Source: Opacimonas viscosa (GTDB taxonomy: Bacteria > Pseudomonadota > Gammaproteobacteria > Enterobacterales > Alteromonadaceae). Taken from it: a stretch of DNA of 64,000 bases. The stretch covers positions 1 to 64,000 of the forward strand of contig NZ_JANATA010000009.1 of NCBI RefSeq assembly GCF_024199005.1, given 5' to 3'. The position numbers and the translations under genes were made by a program. The first letter of the stretch is position 1; every line of letters begins with the position of its first letter. Of this stretch, positions 42,556 through 53,861 are shown piece by piece. The notes beneath the pieces were generated by a model. The model was not told where the DNA came from. It saw only the letters and a list, made by a program, of their open reading frames with translations, and did not search any database.

Positions 42556-43170
42556 ATGTCTGATGCAATCATCGCGCTTGCTGGCGTATGCCAAGCAGCC
42601 AAATTAGTCCAAGATATCTCCAGAAAAGGGACCTGTGACGAACAAGCTTTTGAAGCAAGTATCTCTAGTATTTGTGTGACTGAACCAGATAACACCCAAC
42701 AAATATTTGGACAACTCGCTAATCTACGTATCGGTTTGAGTATTATTGATAATCAGTTAAATAGCTCAGGTCCGGCCAAAGATGCAGAGCTAACTCGTTA
42801 TATCGCGAGCTTGCTTGGCTTGGAACGCAAATTGGCTAAACAACCTCAGGCATTACAAGATTTAGGAACGAGAATTAGCCATATACAACGACAACTAGGC
42901 CATGTGGAATTTTCCCACCAACAAATTCTGAAAAGTCTAGCTAGTACCTATATCGATGTAGTGAGTCCTTTGGCTCCTAAAATTCAAGTTGCTGGCAATC
43001 CAAGCCACCTAAGTCAACCGAACAACCAAGAAAAAGTCAGAGCTCTTCTACTTGCTGGTGTGCGGGCCGCTGTTCTATGGCGCCAACTAGGTGGTCAGCG
43101 ACGTCAAATCTTATTTAAACGTAAATACCTTTTGCAACAAGCGAAAAGTGTGTTGCAAACCATTAACTAA
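42556..43170 (+). CDS. hflD: HflD, lysogenization regulator homologue
   Basis: Membrane-associated helical protein, 204 residues (E. coli 213). It is recognised by ALAGVCQAAKLVQDISRKGT, the short ISSICVTEPDNTQQIFG segment and VRALLLAGVRAAVLWRQLGGQR. In E. coli it lowers lambda lysogeny through CII; its housekeeping role is unclear. It lies in its standard position between mnmA and purB, with 4- and 18-bp gaps. Confidence 0.93.
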   Translation: MSDAIIALAGVCQAAKLVQDISRKGTCDEQAFEASISSICVTEPDNTQQIFGQLANLRIGLSIIDNQLNSSGPAKDAELTRYIASLLGLERKLAKQPQALQDLGTRISHIQRQLGHVEFSHQQILKSLASTYIDVVSPLAPKIQVAGNPSHLSQPNNQEKVRALLLAGVRAAVLWRQLGGQRRQILFKRKYLLQQAKSVLQTIN

Positions 43171-44562
<1,392 letters not shown>

Positions 44563-44573
44563 GTTCTTAATCA

Positions 44574-44609
44574 CATACTAAACCTTCAACAACTTGAGGG
44601 TTTAGTATG
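44574..44609 (+). promoter_or_regulatory. 16-bp hairpin enclosing the ribosome-binding site and start codon of the cyclase gene
   Basis: CATACTAAACCTTCAA (44574-44589) pairs with TTGAGGGTTTAGTATG (44594-44609): 15 Watson-Crick pairs plus one G-U, loop CAAC. The right arm contains the GAGGG ribosome-binding site and ends exactly with the ATG of the cyclase gene. There is no T-run, so translational sequestration or mRNA processing fits better than intrinsic termination of purB. Confidence 0.75.
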
Positions 44610-45221
44610 CCTATCCAAAACACACCGTCTTACACATTTTCCTTAAACACAACAACTACCCCGTTACATGTCAATGAACTAGTTGATGCTTGTGTATTAT
44701 TTATCGACATGCAGGATTTTACTCAATTTACCTATAACAAGTCGGACAAAGCAATTGTTCAAGCATTGCATTATTGTTATTGTTTGTTTGACAACATCAT
44801 TACTGAGTTCTCAGCACGGCCTATTAAATACAATGGAGATGCCTGTATCATCCTATTGGAAACGAGCAATAATTGTTTAGCCTCAAACATAGAAAATAGT
44901 CTATATTTATATAATACTTTAGCAAAGGCGTTTTCTGAACTTTGTGAGTTGTACAATGTTCAGTCAGCTCTACGCGCAGGCCTTGCATTTGGCCCCGTTT
45001 TAAGCGGTCAAATTGGCAGTTACATAAGTAGCTTTGATATTTGGGGGCATACTGTTAATCTAGCAGCAAGACTTGAACAAAATGCTCCCCCAAATTCGTT
45101 ACTGATGAATAAAGCATGTCATGACCGCATGCTAAACCCATGCCTTTGTGAAGGCATTACACTTGAATTAAAAGGGTTTGTGCCACAGCAAGTTTACCAA
45201 TATCACAAGAGAGAACCATGA
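44607..45221 (+). CDS. stand-alone class III adenylate/guanylate cyclase domain
   Basis: 204-residue protein made almost wholly of a class III nucleotide cyclase catalytic domain, without sensor, HAMP or membrane parts. Metal-binding Asp34 is in LFIDMQDFTQFT and Asp78 in IKYNGDACIILLE. The purine-selecting pair Lys74 and Asp144 (FDIWGHTVN) is the adenylate-cyclase type. Transition-state residues Asn151 and Arg155 are in NLAARLE. So cAMP production is likely, though unproven. It overlaps roxA in an ATGA and follows purB by 44 bp through a start-sequestering hairpin. In E. coli the phoP-phoQ genes occupy this place between purB and roxA. Confidence 0.85.
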   Translation: MPIQNTPSYTFSLNTTTTPLHVNELVDACVLFIDMQDFTQFTYNKSDKAIVQALHYCYCLFDNIITEFSARPIKYNGDACIILLETSNNCLASNIENSLYLYNTLAKAFSELCELYNVQSALRAGLAFGPVLSGQIGSYISSFDIWGHTVNLAARLEQNAPPNSLLMNKACHDRMLNPCLCEGITLELKGFVPQQVYQYHKREP

Positions 45222-46360
45222 CCACATCAACCACGTTTTCCCCGCAAGATTTTTTAAGCCAATACTGGCAACGTAAACCGGTTATTATCAAACAATTTTT
45301 AAGCAACTTTGTAGATCCCATTGATGAACATGACCTTGCAGGTTTAGCTGAAGAATCTGATGTTGATTCGCGCTTAGTCATCAATGGGACCAATGGTTGG
45401 GATGTATTACAAGGCCCGTTCAGCGATTTAAACAAAGTGTGTCGAGATAGCTGGTCCCTACTCGTCCAAGGCGTAGACGTTTATAACGAAGAATGCAGTG
45501 CTCTGATGGATAAATTTAATTTTATTCCACACTGGCGGATGGATGATCTGATGGTCAGTTATTCTGTCGCTGGTGGAGGTGTGGGTGCCCATTTTGACCA
45601 ATATGATGTATTTATCATCCAAGGTAAAGGGCAACGACGCTGGCAAGTTGGTGATAAAATCCTTCATCGTGATACGATCCTCCCCCATCCAAAATTGCAA
45701 CAAGTCGAGGACTTTAAACCGATTATTGATGAAATACTTGAAACGGGAGATGTGCTATATATCCCACCAAATTTTCCTCATAAAGGGGAAACGATCTCTG
45801 ATTGTTTGAACTATTCTGTAGGATTTAGAGCACCAGATCAATCCGAGTTATTCCAAGCTGTCGCTGACGATATCTTAGAAAAAGACAAAATAACGCGCAG
45901 ATTTTCTGATCGAAATCGCCCTTTAGGTGATAGACCGGGCGCAGTCACAGCGACTGACATCACACTGCTTAAGCAACTCTTACAACAATATGTCACCAGT
46001 CCACAAATAGACCAAATATTAACTGAGCACTTATCAAAACAACATGCTAGCTTAGATATGTTTGCTTTAGAAAATGAAATCACCACCTCTCAAATGCTAG
46101 CATTTGTTAACCAAGGTATTACAGTCCGCAGAGCTATTGGTGTTCGGCCGGTATATTTAGACTATCAAGTAAACGACGAATTTATCTTCTTTATTAACGG
46201 ACATCAATTTTCCGTGTCTGCAACTCAGCGCTTTTTAATGAGCCAAGTGTTAGACAATACTGAAAGTTATATCGATAGAGTTATGGAGATTGATCACGAA
46301 TGGATAGAAACCATTCGTGAGATGTTAAATTTAGGCTATTACGAAATTGTGAGTGATTAA
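45218..46360 (+). CDS. roxA: ribosomal protein L16 arginine hydroxylase
   Basis: 2-oxoglutarate/Fe(II) oxygenase of the JmjC cupin group (YcfD), hydroxylating an Arg of ribosomal protein uL16. 380 residues (E. coli 373). The iron site HxD...H is in GVGAHFDQYDVFIIQ and IPPNFPHKGET. The N-terminus FLSQYWQRKPVIIKQF is typical, as is QGKGQRRWQVGDK. It overlaps the cyclase gene by 4 bp, implying coupled translation. Its stop overlaps that of the convergent DUF4826 gene by 4 bp. Confidence 0.93.
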   Translation: MTTSTTFSPQDFLSQYWQRKPVIIKQFLSNFVDPIDEHDLAGLAEESDVDSRLVINGTNGWDVLQGPFSDLNKVCRDSWSLLVQGVDVYNEECSALMDKFNFIPHWRMDDLMVSYSVAGGGVGAHFDQYDVFIIQGKGQRRWQVGDKILHRDTILPHPKLQQVEDFKPIIDEILETGDVLYIPPNFPHKGETISDCLNYSVGFRAPDQSELFQAVADDILEKDKITRRFSDRNRPLGDRPGAVTATDITLLKQLLQQYVTSPQIDQILTEHLSKQHASLDMFALENEITTSQMLAFVNQGITVRRAIGVRPVYLDYQVNDEFIFFINGHQFSVSATQRFLMSQVLDNTESYIDRVMEIDHEWIETIREMLNLGYYEIVSD

Positions 46361-46776
46361 CTATTCTCTTGCCATAGGTTGGTATCTTCGCTCATGTTGT
46401 AGAGACCTTCGGCACGATGGGATAGTAAATTGATATATTCAATATCAGTTGGATTAGTTGGGCTCGCGGCAGCTAAATTCTCAGCTTTTAGTTGCCAAGC
46501 CAATGCAAAATGTTTCAATACTGCTTGTACATTCGGTGCTACATCAGCTGGTATATAATCACACGGTAAATCACCACTCATGACCCAGAACAACTTTCCT
46601 TGCTGTGATTTGATTTTCCAAACAGCGACATATGGTGCCATATAACGGCTTTCTTCGACCACAACAGACGCAAATAAAACGCCATTTTCAGCTAAATGTT
46701 TATTCGCTTTTTGGAACTGTTCTCTCACCCACTCGCCTAGCTCTTCTTGATTTTGTGGTGCTGTTGGTTCAGCCAT
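46357..46776 (-). CDS. DUF4826 family protein
   Basis: 139-residue soluble protein of unknown function. Visible features: an acidic N-terminal helix (NQEELGEWVREQFQKANKHL), a conserved-looking core VVEESRYMAPYVAVWKIKSQQGKLFWVMSGDLPCDYI, and a C-terminal helical part with LLSHRAEGLYNMSEDTNLW. This fits the DUF4826 family seen mainly in marine gammaproteobacteria; I judged this from memory of the pattern. It is 21 bp downstream of the ydiJ-type gene, so probably in its operon. Confidence 0.7.
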   Translation of the reverse strand: MAEPTAPQNQEELGEWVREQFQKANKHLAENGVLFASVVVEESRYMAPYVAVWKIKSQQGKLFWVMSGDLPCDYIPADVAPNVQAVLKHFALAWQLKAENLAAASPTNPTDIEYINLLSHRAEGLYNMSEDTNLWQENS

Positions 46777-46797
46777 GATATCTCCTTAATCTTATTA

Positions 46798-49700
46798 TTA
46801 TTTTGGTGCTAGTTGTGAATTTAATAGCTGCAACGGATGCTTAGGTTTTGTACCTTCAAAGCGCGCAACTTGGCTCCGGCATGAATACCCGGAAACGGCC
46901 CATTGAGACTCTTGATATTTACTCAGTGCATTGCGCCAGCTCAATTCATAGATACCTTTGGCATTGTCGTAATGGGCCAATTCATGCCCATAAGTCCCGG
47001 CCATACCGCAGCACCCTACCGACACTATATCCAGCTCAAGACCTACTTGAGAAAAAATCTGTTGCCATTGTTTTTCTGAGGTCGGCAATGCCGTTTTTTC
47101 AGTACAGTGAGTCAATAAAGCAAATGGCGCTGGAGCACTTGATGTCTCACTAACTGCATGAGCAAATAAACTCTCTTGTGCAAAACGTGCCAGCCATTCA
47201 TGCACAGCCAGTACAGCAAAATCACCTCTTTGTGTACCTAGCGTTTTTGTATATTCATCTCGATAAACTAGTAGCAAAGATGCATCAACACCTACCATAG
47301 GGATCTCAAGTTCAGCAACTTGATTTAAGAAATCAGCAGTATGTTTTGCGGTCACAGCAAATTTATCTAAAAACCCTTTCACGTGTTGCGGCTTACCATT
47401 CGGATGAAATGGCAGGACTACAGGTTTAAAACCTAGTTTCTCTACTAACTGCATAAAATCATAAACAACTTCTGCATCATAAAAACTAGTAAACGGATCT
47501 TGGACAATCAAAACACGCTGTGCTTTTTCTGACTTGGACAAGTTTTGTAACTGAGCTAAGTCGAATTGATATGCCTCTGAACGACTCGCTAAAGTGGGTG
47601 TCGACAATAATGGAGCATCAACATAGCCAATGGTGTGTTTCAGCACGGCCTGCGCAAGCCCCGTTTGCATGACTACGTTATGTAAACGAGGTATTTTCGC
47701 CAGTAAAGGAGCCATTCGCTCTACGTTTGCAACTAAATAGTCTTTAACTGGACGGGAATAACGTTGATAATAAATAGATAAAAACTTTGCCCTAAAATCT
47801 GGGACATCTACACCAACTGGGCATTGGGCCGAACATGATTTACACGCCAAACACTCATCCATCACCTCAAACACTTCATGAGAAAAGTCGCCTTTACTCT
47901 CCGCGGAGTTAGTATTCAGTAAACGTGACCACCAAGATGTTTGAAAGGACTGGGCGTGCAAGGAATCAATCGCGATATCTTTTTGTCCAAGCAAACGTAA
48001 CCATTCACGGATCATACCTGCGCGGCCTTTTGGAGAGTGTCTTCGGTCAGACGTTATTTTACTTGAAGGACACATCGGGGATGTCGTGTCGTAATTAAAG
48101 CACAGACCATTACCATTACAACTCATGGCAGGCGCAAATTCTTCTTTAAATACCACGGGAATAGTTCTATCGTAGGTACCACGCTTCTTATCAGAAACTT
48201 TAACCAGCGCTGCGTCTGAGGCAAAAGGGGTACAAATTTTACCGGGGTTCATTTTGTTTAGTGGATCAAAGACGCGTTTGATTTTGCGCAGCTCAGCATA
48301 TAGCTCATCACCGAAGAATTCAGGGGCATATTCACTGCGATAACCTTTGCCGTGTTCTCCCCACATTAAGCCACCATACTTGGCGACCAAGGCAACGACT
48401 TGATCAGAAATCTGTTTCAATAATACTTCTTGTTGCGGATCATTCATATCTAACGCAGGGCGAACATGCAATACACCTGCATCGACGTGACCAAACATAC
48501 CATAATGAAGATTATGACTGTCTAATAACGCACGGAATTCCATAATGAAGTCAGCTAAATTTTCGGGTGGGACGGCGGTATCCTCGGCAAACGCAATCGG
48601 TTTTTTGGCGCCATCTGTCTTGCCTAAAAGACCCACTGACTTCTTGCGCATCCCATAGATTTTTTGAATATCAGTGACATCGTAAGTAATTTGGTAACCA
48701 ATAACGCCGCCTTTCTGTGTTTCTATATCCTGGTCTAACTCAGCGGCTAAGCGATTAATCCGTTCAGTGATCTCAGCTTCATCATTACTGTTGTACTCAA
48801 CCATATTCAAACCCAGCAGAGTTTGGTCAGGTACGTCAGTAATTAAATCAGACACTGAATGCCATACAATATCTGCACGGGCTAAATTCAATACAATAGA
48901 ATCCACGGTTTCGACCGAGGTTGCTTTAGCGGCTACCATCTTAGGAGCATGCCGTAACGCCGCCTCAAAAGAATTGTATTTGATGTTGACCAACGCTTTA
49001 TGATTGGCAATCGGCGTGATGTTTAATTTGGCTTCTGCGACGAAGGCCAAAGAACCCTCAGAACCTGCGATTAAACGACTAATATCGAACTCATCGGTTT
49101 CTGGTAAGTATGCGTGTTCTAAATCATACCCGGTTAAAAAACGATTCAAACGAGGAAATTTAGCTAAAATTTCATCTCTAAACCCGACACAAGATGCTTG
49201 GATTTGTTGCGCAATAGCCTGGATAGACTGGTCAGAATGCCCAAGCAGCAGATCTTTAGGTGTAGGCTCGGTTTCTAAAATATCACCGTTGGCTAGAACA
49301 CTGGTGAGACCAAGTATATGATCTGATGTTTTACCATAGACTAATGAGCCCTGACCAGAGGCATCCGTGTTGATCATGCCGCCAATGGTCGCCCGGTTTG
49401 AAGTAGATAAGTCTGGTGCGAAAAAATAACCATGAGGTCTAAGCGCATCATTAAGCGCATCTTTGACGACACCTGCTTGCACTTTAACCCACCCTTCTGC
49501 AGGGTTAATTTCTAAAATTTGATTCATGTGGCGCGCCAACTCCACCACAATACCTGACGTCAATGATTGTCCATTTGTTCCCGTACCACCTCCTCGAGCC
49601 GAAAAAGCGACCTCTGGAAAATCAGCAACTAAACGCCCTAAAATTGACAAGTCGGCAACTGATTTTGGATAAACGACGGCTTGAGGTAACTTTTGATAGA

Positions 49701-49839
49701 TAGAATTATCAGTAGCCATAGCAAGACGGCTCGAATACTGGGTTTCAATATCACCTGAAAACTCGCTCTTTTGTAATGCAGCCAAGTAATCCAAATAATG
49801 GCTTTCTAAAGCTGCTTGACTATCTAATACCGGAAGCAT
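46798..49839 (-). CDS. ydiJ: YdiJ-type FAD-binding and Fe-S dehydrogenase
   Basis: Large flavoprotein related to D-2-hydroxyglutarate and D-lactate dehydrogenases. The start at 49839 (MLPVLDSQAALESHYLDYL) has GAGAGA upstream and gives 1013 residues (E. coli YdiJ 1018). Order: FAD-binding PCMH domain with FSARGGGTGTNGQSLT and TIGGMINTDASGQGS, an FAD-oxidase C domain with FGHVDAGVLHVRPALDM, a cysteine-rich region CNGNGLCFNYDTTSPMCPSSK, a 4Fe-4S ferredoxin motif CLACKSCSAQCPVGVD, and a C-terminal CCG-type domain (SVGCCGMAGTYG). YdiJ of E. coli is reported to oxidise D-2-hydroxyglutarate; the substrate here is inferred. The DUF4826 gene follows. Confidence 0.93.
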   Translation of the reverse strand: MLPVLDSQAALESHYLDYLAALQKSEFSGDIETQYSSRLAMATDNSIYQKLPQAVVYPKSVADLSILGRLVADFPEVAFSARGGGTGTNGQSLTSGIVVELARHMNQILEINPAEGWVKVQAGVVKDALNDALRPHGYFFAPDLSTSNRATIGGMINTDASGQGSLVYGKTSDHILGLTSVLANGDILETEPTPKDLLLGHSDQSIQAIAQQIQASCVGFRDEILAKFPRLNRFLTGYDLEHAYLPETDEFDISRLIAGSEGSLAFVAEAKLNITPIANHKALVNIKYNSFEAALRHAPKMVAAKATSVETVDSIVLNLARADIVWHSVSDLITDVPDQTLLGLNMVEYNSNDEAEITERINRLAAELDQDIETQKGGVIGYQITYDVTDIQKIYGMRKKSVGLLGKTDGAKKPIAFAEDTAVPPENLADFIMEFRALLDSHNLHYGMFGHVDAGVLHVRPALDMNDPQQEVLLKQISDQVVALVAKYGGLMWGEHGKGYRSEYAPEFFGDELYAELRKIKRVFDPLNKMNPGKICTPFASDAALVKVSDKKRGTYDRTIPVVFKEEFAPAMSCNGNGLCFNYDTTSPMCPSSKITSDRRHSPKGRAGMIREWLRLLGQKDIAIDSLHAQSFQTSWWSRLLNTNSAESKGDFSHEVFEVMDECLACKSCSAQCPVGVDVPDFRAKFLSIYYQRYSRPVKDYLVANVERMAPLLAKIPRLHNVVMQTGLAQAVLKHTIGYVDAPLLSTPTLASRSEAYQFDLAQLQNLSKSEKAQRVLIVQDPFTSFYDAEVVYDFMQLVEKLGFKPVVLPFHPNGKPQHVKGFLDKFAVTAKHTADFLNQVAELEIPMVGVDASLLLVYRDEYTKTLGTQRGDFAVLAVHEWLARFAQESLFAHAVSETSSAPAPFALLTHCTEKTALPTSEKQWQQIFSQVGLELDIVSVGCCGMAGTYGHELAHYDNAKGIYELSWRNALSKYQESQWAVSGYSCRSQVARFEGTKPKHPLQLLNSQLAPK

Positions 49840-49915
49840 AGCTATCTCTCTAACGTAGGAGGTACATAATGCTAGAAGTATACTAGAGGATAGAAAGGGA
49901 CAGAAGAGTTTGCAC

Positions 49916-50010
49916 AAAAAAGCGCCTAAAAAAGACGCTTTATCGTGTAAATGTTTTACACTTTATTGTTCTAAAATCAGCAGAATAGTTCAATCGTCCT
50001 AATCTGCTGA
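49916..50010 (-). terminator. three successive hairpins after ppsA
   Basis: Read from ppsA on the minus strand: TCAGCAGA/TCTGCTGA arms (49977-49984, 50003-50010) followed by four T; then GTGTAAA/TTTACAC (49945-49961); then AAAGCG/CGCTTT-type arms with a strong T-run (49916-49941). The first and third look like intrinsic terminators. Confidence 0.7.
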
Positions 50011-50032
50011 ATAATTCAGCTAGTTAGCTACA

Positions 50033-52408
50033 CTAAGCAGTAGTTTGCTCAGCTAAATATAACCACGTTTCAACAACAGTATCTGGATTTAGAGAAACTG
50101 AATCAATCCCTTGTTCCACCAACCAAGCTGCTAAATCTTCATGATCAGAGGGACCTTGACCACAAATCCCAACATATTTACCACGCGCTTTAGCAGCTTT
50201 GATAGCCATCGCTAAAAGTTTTTTCACTGCTGGGTCACGTTCATCAAATAAATGCGCAATCAAACCAGAGTCGCGATCTAAGCCTAAACTTAGTTGCGTT
50301 AAGTCATTTGAACCAATGGAGAAGCCATCAAAAATATCTAAGAATTCATCTGCTAAAAGTGCATTGGATGGTAATTCACACATCATGATGACACGTAGAC
50401 CATTTTCACCCTGTACTAAACCTTGTTCAGCCAGTAACTGAATAACTTGTTTACCTTCTTCTAAGGTTCTAATGAAAGGGATCATGATCTCAACATTCGT
50501 CAAGCCCATGTCATTGCGCACACGCTTAATCGCTTCACATTCTAAGGCAAAACACTCACGAAAATCTTCTGAGATGTAACGAGACGCACCACGGAAACCT
50601 AGCATTGGATTTTCTTCATCAGGTTCGTATTGATACCCACCCACTAAATTAAAGTATTCATTCGATTTAAAATCAGACATGCGCACAATAACTTTTTCAG
50701 GAGAAAAAGCAGCACCGATAGTAGCAATCCCTTCAACTAATTTTTGGATATAAAACTCACGTGGAGAAGGATAACCAGCCATCATTTCACTGATTTCGGT
50801 TTGTAATTCTTCTGGTTGATTAGCGAAATCTAATAGTGCTTTAGGATGCACTCCAATCATTCTGTTAATTATAAACTCTAGGCGTGCTAAACCGACACCG
50901 GCATGAGGCAAACGTGCAAAATCAAAAGCGCGGTCTGGATTGCCCACGTTCATCATCACTTTTAACGGTAACTCAGGCATGGCATCAATGCGCGAAGTTA
51001 CTACATCATACTCTAATTCTTGACCGTAAATAAAACCAGTATCACCTTCAGCACAAGAAACCGTGACACGCTGTCCGGTGGTAATGCTTTGTGTCGCATC
51101 ACCACACCCAACAACAGCAGGGATCCCTAATTCACGGGCAATGATCGCAGCGTGACAAGTACGACCTCCGCGATTCGTTACGATAGCTGACGCGCGTTTC
51201 ATGATAGGTTCCCAATCAGGATCGGTCATATCAGTCACTAATACATCACCAGGCTGGATTTGATCCATATCTTCAATGGAGGCTAATACTTTAGCTTCTC
51301 CAGCGCCGATTTTATGACCGATGGCACGACCCGTACAAATAGTCTGTGCATCGCCATTTAATTGATAACGCTCGATGACTTGTGCATCTTCTCGTGAACG
51401 CACAGTCTCTGGGCGTGCTTGTACGATGTATAATTTACCATCGGTACCATCTTTCGCCCATTCGATATCCATCGCACGACCGTAATGTTGCTCAATAATT
51501 ACAGCTTGTTTCGCTAACTCTTCAACTTCAGCATCACTGACTGAAAACTGCAGGCTTTGCTCAGCTTCGATATCAACAATTTCAACTTGCTTACCATGCT
51601 CTTGGGAGTCAGCATAAATCATTTGGACTAATTTACTCCCCAAGTTTCTGCGTACGACTGCTGGTCGACCGGCTGCTAAAGTAGGCTTGTGTACGTAGAA
51701 TTCATCTGGATTGACAGCCCCTTGCACCACCATTTCACCTAAACCATAGCTTGAAGTAATAAACACAACATCTTCAAAACCCGACTCGGTATCAATAGTA
51801 AACATAACACCAGACGATGCTCGGTCTGAACGCACCATACGTTGAATACCAGCGGATAATGCAACACCTTTATGGTCATAACCTTGGTGTACACGGTAAC
51901 TAATGGCTCGATCGTTAAATAACGAGGCAAAAACGTGCTTGATTGCAACAAGGACCGCATCATAACCGGTGACGTTTAAGAAAGTTTCCTGTTGCCCGGC
52001 AAAAGACGCATCAGGCATATCTTCAGCGGTTGCAGAAGAACGCACAGCAAAAGAAGCACTCTCACCTGCCGTTCCTTGTAACTCAGAAAAAGCAGTTTTG
52101 ATGGCTGCTTCCAGCTCTGGTTGAAATGGCGTATCGATGATCCAATTGCGGATCTTTTCACCCGCTTCACCGAGTGCAGTAATATCATCGACGTCTAAAT
52201 TGTCGAGAATATCGTGAATTTTGGCTTCAACACCACTTTGCTCTAAAAATTCATTAAACGCATAAGCTGTGGTAGCAAAACCACCTGGTACTTGTACACC
52301 TGCATTCGACAGGTTTGAAATCATTTCACCTAGTGATGCATTTTTACCGCCGACGCGACCAACATCATCCATTCCTAGTTCTTGGTACCATAAAACATAT
52401 TCTTGCAC
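50033..52408 (-). CDS. ppsA: phosphoenolpyruvate synthase
   Basis: Makes PEP from pyruvate with ATP giving AMP, for gluconeogenesis. I choose a GTG start at 52408 ([15 protein letters not shown]...) because GGAGAAG lies 7 nt upstream and it gives 791 residues, like E. coli PpsA (792); an ATG at 52495 would add 29 residues foreign to the family. N-terminal ATP-binding domain ([34 protein letters not shown]), phosphohistidine domain ([24 protein letters not shown]) and PEP-binding barrel ([30 protein letters not shown]). It is divergent from its regulator ppsR with a HexR-type box between. Confidence 0.95.
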   Translation of the reverse strand: MQEYVLWYQELGMDDVGRVGGKNASLGEMISNLSNAGVQVPGGFATTAYAFNEFLEQSGVEAKIHDILDNLDVDDITALGEAGEKIRNWIIDTPFQPELEAAIKTAFSELQGTAGESASFAVRSSATAEDMPDASFAGQQETFLNVTGYDAVLVAIKHVFASLFNDRAISYRVHQGYDHKGVALSAGIQRMVRSDRASSGVMFTIDTESGFEDVVFITSSYGLGEMVVQGAVNPDEFYVHKPTLAAGRPAVVRRNLGSKLVQMIYADSQEHGKQVEIVDIEAEQSLQFSVSDAEVEELAKQAVIIEQHYGRAMDIEWAKDGTDGKLYIVQARPETVRSREDAQVIERYQLNGDAQTICTGRAIGHKIGAGEAKVLASIEDMDQIQPGDVLVTDMTDPDWEPIMKRASAIVTNRGGRTCHAAIIARELGIPAVVGCGDATQSITTGQRVTVSCAEGDTGFIYGQELEYDVVTSRIDAMPELPLKVMMNVGNPDRAFDFARLPHAGVGLARLEFIINRMIGVHPKALLDFANQPEELQTEISEMMAGYPSPREFYIQKLVEGIATIGAAFSPEKVIVRMSDFKSNEYFNLVGGYQYEPDEENPMLGFRGASRYISEDFRECFALECEAIKRVRNDMGLTNVEIMIPFIRTLEEGKQVIQLLAEQGLVQGENGLRVIMMCELPSNALLADEFLDIFDGFSIGSNDLTQLSLGLDRDSGLIAHLFDERDPAVKKLLAMAIKAAKARGKYVGICGQGPSDHEDLAAWLVEQGIDSVSLNPDTVVETWLYLAEQTTA

Positions 52409-52556
52409 TTGTGCTTCTCCAGCCGTATTGTAGGGATTGCTGTTTTTTTGATTATTTGCTAATTTCTGCAGTGAAAACAGATGATTAAAAAACAACCAAT
52501 CTATAAAAAACTATTGTAGATTGAAGGTCTTAGGCTTGTAAAATTTAATTGCAAAC

Positions 52557-52571
52557 CGTAATAAAATTACA
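52557..52571. promoter_or_regulatory. HexR-type operator between ppsA and ppsR
   Basis: CGTAATAAAATTACA matches the HexR box with one change. It is 149 bp upstream of the chosen ppsA start and 19 bp upstream of ppsR. HexR is known to activate ppsA in Shewanella; here it could also affect ppsR. A looser TTGTAA...TTGCAA repeat lies at 52536-52554. Confidence 0.65.
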
Positions 52572-52590
52572 ACATTGTTAAGGAATTGTT

Positions 52591-53403
52591 ATGCGAAGTG
52601 CCTTTTATATTTCTGACGGAACTGCTATCACTGCAGAGGTTTTTGGGCACGCATTACTGTCTTTATTCCCCATTGAGTTCAATCATGTCACGATCCCTTT
52701 TGTGGAAACTGAGCAACAAGCTAAAGAAGTCTTACAACAAATTTCTGTAAGTTTTCAAGATTCCCAAGAACGGCCGCTTGTTTTTCACACAATAGTGAAT
52801 ACGGAAATTAGACATATAATTGCTAACTCAGTCGGTATTAATTACAATTTCCTTGATCAATTTGTCGCCCCTATTGAAAAAGTGTTAGGGGTTCCTTCAA
52901 AACCAGAAAAACATCGTACCCATAGCATTCACGAAACCACATACGACATTCGTATTGATGCCGTAAATTACGCACTGAACAACGATGATGGTGCCAATCT
53001 GAAGAATTATCACGAAGCAGATATTATTTTAGTTGGTGTATCGCGCTCTGGTAAAACCCCCACGAGTCTGTATTTAGCTTTACAATACGGCATTAAAGCT
53101 GCCAATTACCCTTTTACAGAGGAAGATATGGGAGATGTGTTAAAACTGAACCCGGCATTGCGACGTTTTAAAGACAAACTATTTGGGTTAACTATCCAAG
53201 CCGAAAGACTGCACCAAATCCGCTCAGAGCGCAGGGCAAATTCGCGCTATGCTTCTATGCAACAATGTCGGATGGAATTACGTGAAGTGGAAAACTTGTA
53301 TCGCAAGGAAAAAATCCCTTTTTTGAATTCGACAAAATTCTCCATTGAAGAAATTTCTGCAAAAATTTTAGCGACCACTGGTCTGAAACGTAGAAAATAT
53401 TAA
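52591..53403 (+). CDS. ppsR: PEP synthase regulatory protein (kinase/pyrophosphorylase)
   Basis: Bifunctional enzyme that inactivates PpsA by ADP-dependent phosphorylation and reactivates it with phosphate. 270 residues (E. coli PpsR 277). The start MRSAFYISDGTAITAEVFGHALL is typical, the P-loop is LVGVSRSGKTPTSLYLA near residue 150, and GLTIQAERLHQIRSERRANSRYAS follows. AAGGAATT precedes the ATG. Divergent from ppsA, its target, and convergent with rnfH. Confidence 0.95.
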   Translation: MRSAFYISDGTAITAEVFGHALLSLFPIEFNHVTIPFVETEQQAKEVLQQISVSFQDSQERPLVFHTIVNTEIRHIIANSVGINYNFLDQFVAPIEKVLGVPSKPEKHRTHSIHETTYDIRIDAVNYALNNDDGANLKNYHEADIILVGVSRSGKTPTSLYLALQYGIKAANYPFTEEDMGDVLKLNPALRRFKDKLFGLTIQAERLHQIRSERRANSRYASMQQCRMELREVENLYRKEKIPFLNSTKFSIEEISAKILATTGLKRRKY

Positions 53404-53414
53404 ATATTGCTGTC

Positions 53415-53783
53415 CTAAACAGCTCTTTTAGCACGACCGCCGGTCACTTTGTCTGCTCGGCCTTCTGCCTTCGCTTTTTCGGCTCTTTGTCTACGGACCT
53501 CTTTGGGATCGGCAATCAGTGGGCGATAAATTTCAATGCGGTCATTGTTTTTAACAACATCGGTCAGTTTGCAAGTGCGATTCCAGATGCCGACCTTATT
53601 GATAGTCAAATCAATTTCTGGATAGACTTCAGTGATCTTGGACATATTAATCGCATCTTCGACAGCAGTAGCAACCGGAACAGATACCGTTTTGATGGTC
53701 TGCTGCTCTGGAGTGCCATACACAACTTCTATCGTTAATAGCTCTGTCGTTTCTGCGCTGTCTGCATGGATAGAATCTGTCAT
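53415..53783 (-). CDS. rnfH: RnfH family protein (beta-grasp)
   Basis: 122-residue ubiquitin-like beta-grasp protein of unresolved function. Diagnostic stretches: [80 protein letters not shown], then a basic C-terminal tail ([14 protein letters not shown]). It lies 78 bp downstream of ratA on the same strand, the usual ratA-rnfH pair that sits beside smpB. Confidence 0.92.
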   Translation of the reverse strand: MTDSIHADSAETTELLTIEVVYGTPEQQTIKTVSVPVATAVEDAINMSKITEVYPEIDLTINKVGIWNRTCKLTDVVKNNDRIEIYRPLIADPKEVRRQRAEKAKAEGRADKVTGGRAKRAV

Positions 53784-53861
53784 GTAAATACAAAACCCTT
53801 AATATTACTGATTTAGAATGTGTTGCTTATTTAACACCGCTGCGCGTGATGTAAAAATGCA

